Assembly (NCBI RefSeq): GCF_000474275.2
Contig: NZ_ATAE01000031.1
Coordinates: forward strand, 59,408 to 123,407
Direction of reading: 5' to 3'
Source: Alkalihalophilus marmarensis DSM 21297
GTDB taxonomy: Bacteria; Bacillota; Bacilli; Bacillales; Bacillaceae_D
DNA length: 64,000 nucleotides
Both the position numbers and the translations under genes were made by a program. This document shows positions 63,932 to 64,000 of this stretch, piece after piece. The stretch's first letter is position 1. Each line of letters opens with the position of its first letter. The notes beneath the pieces were generated by a model, which saw only the letters and a list, made by a program, of their open reading frames with translations, ran no database searches and had not been told where the DNA came from.

Positions 63932-64000
63932 ATCGAGTAGGAGGAGGCTATTAGCCTCCGACCTCTCACACCACCGTACGTACGGTTCCGTATACGGCGG
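63932..64000 (-). mobile_element. 3' end of a group II intron (class C type), cut by the window edge
   Basis: Read on the minus strand, the last 69 bases contain domain V (CCGCCGTA, a TACGG-rich upper stem with an AACC loop, then TACGGTGG) and domain VI (GGAGGCTAATAGCCTCC stem), followed by CCTCCTACTCGAT, the usual 3' end of bacterial class C introns. The intron 3' boundary is at about 63932. The 5' part and the expected reverse transcriptase gene lie to the right of the window. Confidence 0.78.

Overview
The window looks like a chromosomal segment of a low-GC, spore-forming Bacillaceae, probably one of the alkaliphilic Bacillus relatives (Halalkalibacterium/Alkalihalobacillus type). The reasons are gene order and protein similarity: a long, recognisable copy of the Bacillus subtilis yjaZ-fabHF-med-comZ and yjbA-trpS-yjbC-spx-yjbE-mecA-coiA-pepF-spxH-yjbI-J-K-L-M-nadK-yjbO-prpE-yjbQ-fabI order, strong AGGAGG-type ribosome sites, many TTG/GTG starts, and a split-type A-adding tRNA nucleotidyltransferase as known from B. 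halodurans. I see no rRNA, tRNA, CRISPR, phage or IS transposase.

Layout. 1-7.5 kb: end of a probable coat gene, fabI with a FapR operator, a tiny zinc-ribbon gene, a DUF4397 surface protein overlapping its own class F-type sortase, a lone glycosyltransferase, the Kef-type antiporter YjbQ and the phosphatase PrpE. In B. subtilis the space between yjbQ and fabI holds thiamine genes; here it holds the surface-protein genes. 7.5-23.2 kb: yjbO, NAD kinase, small alarmone synthetase, YjbL, YjbK, lytic transglycosylase, an inserted molybdopterin oxidoreductase, truncated haemoglobin, SpxH, PepF, CoiA, cardiolipin synthase, MecA, a TerC protein and Spx: the proteolysis, thiol-stress and competence control block. 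23.2-34.6 kb: yjbC, several envelope genes, a yybP-ykoY type manganese riboswitch in front of a CaCA-family antiporter, a TlpA-like thioredoxin, tiny membrane-protein genes, and a lipid-flavoured group (YegS-type lipid kinase, dehydrogenase plus class II aldolase, MurG-like glycosyltransferase). 34.7-47.4 kb: trpS, lipoprotein, YjbA, YjaZ, topoisomerase III, the mhqR-mhqO-mhqD quinone-resistance operon with a perfect 30-bp palindrome over its promoter, PRC-barrel protein, pantothenate kinase and a D,D-carboxypeptidase. 47.4-60.4 kb: secreted CAP and LysM proteins, A-adding tRNA nucleotidyltransferase, CoA transferase, an LCP ligase, fabF-fabH with a second FapR operator, small coat-like and TPR-like proteins, comZ and med. 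60.4-64 kb: release factor 3, then a two-gene operon of a stand-alone B12-binding protein with the CarH/LitR light-sensor motif and an RsbR-like STAS protein, and at the right edge the 3' end of a group II intron.

How the genes work together. FabI, FabH and FabF are linked by FapR sites, as in the B. subtilis regulon. Spx, SpxH and MecA all feed ClpXP/ClpCP proteolysis, and Med, ComZ and CoiA belong to competence. MhqR, MhqO and MhqD form a self-contained detoxification unit. The most interesting candidate system is the B12-binding/STAS pair (62334-63735), which could couple light or adenosylcobalamin to a stressosome-type output. Starts were corrected with ribosome sites where these clearly favoured an internal codon.
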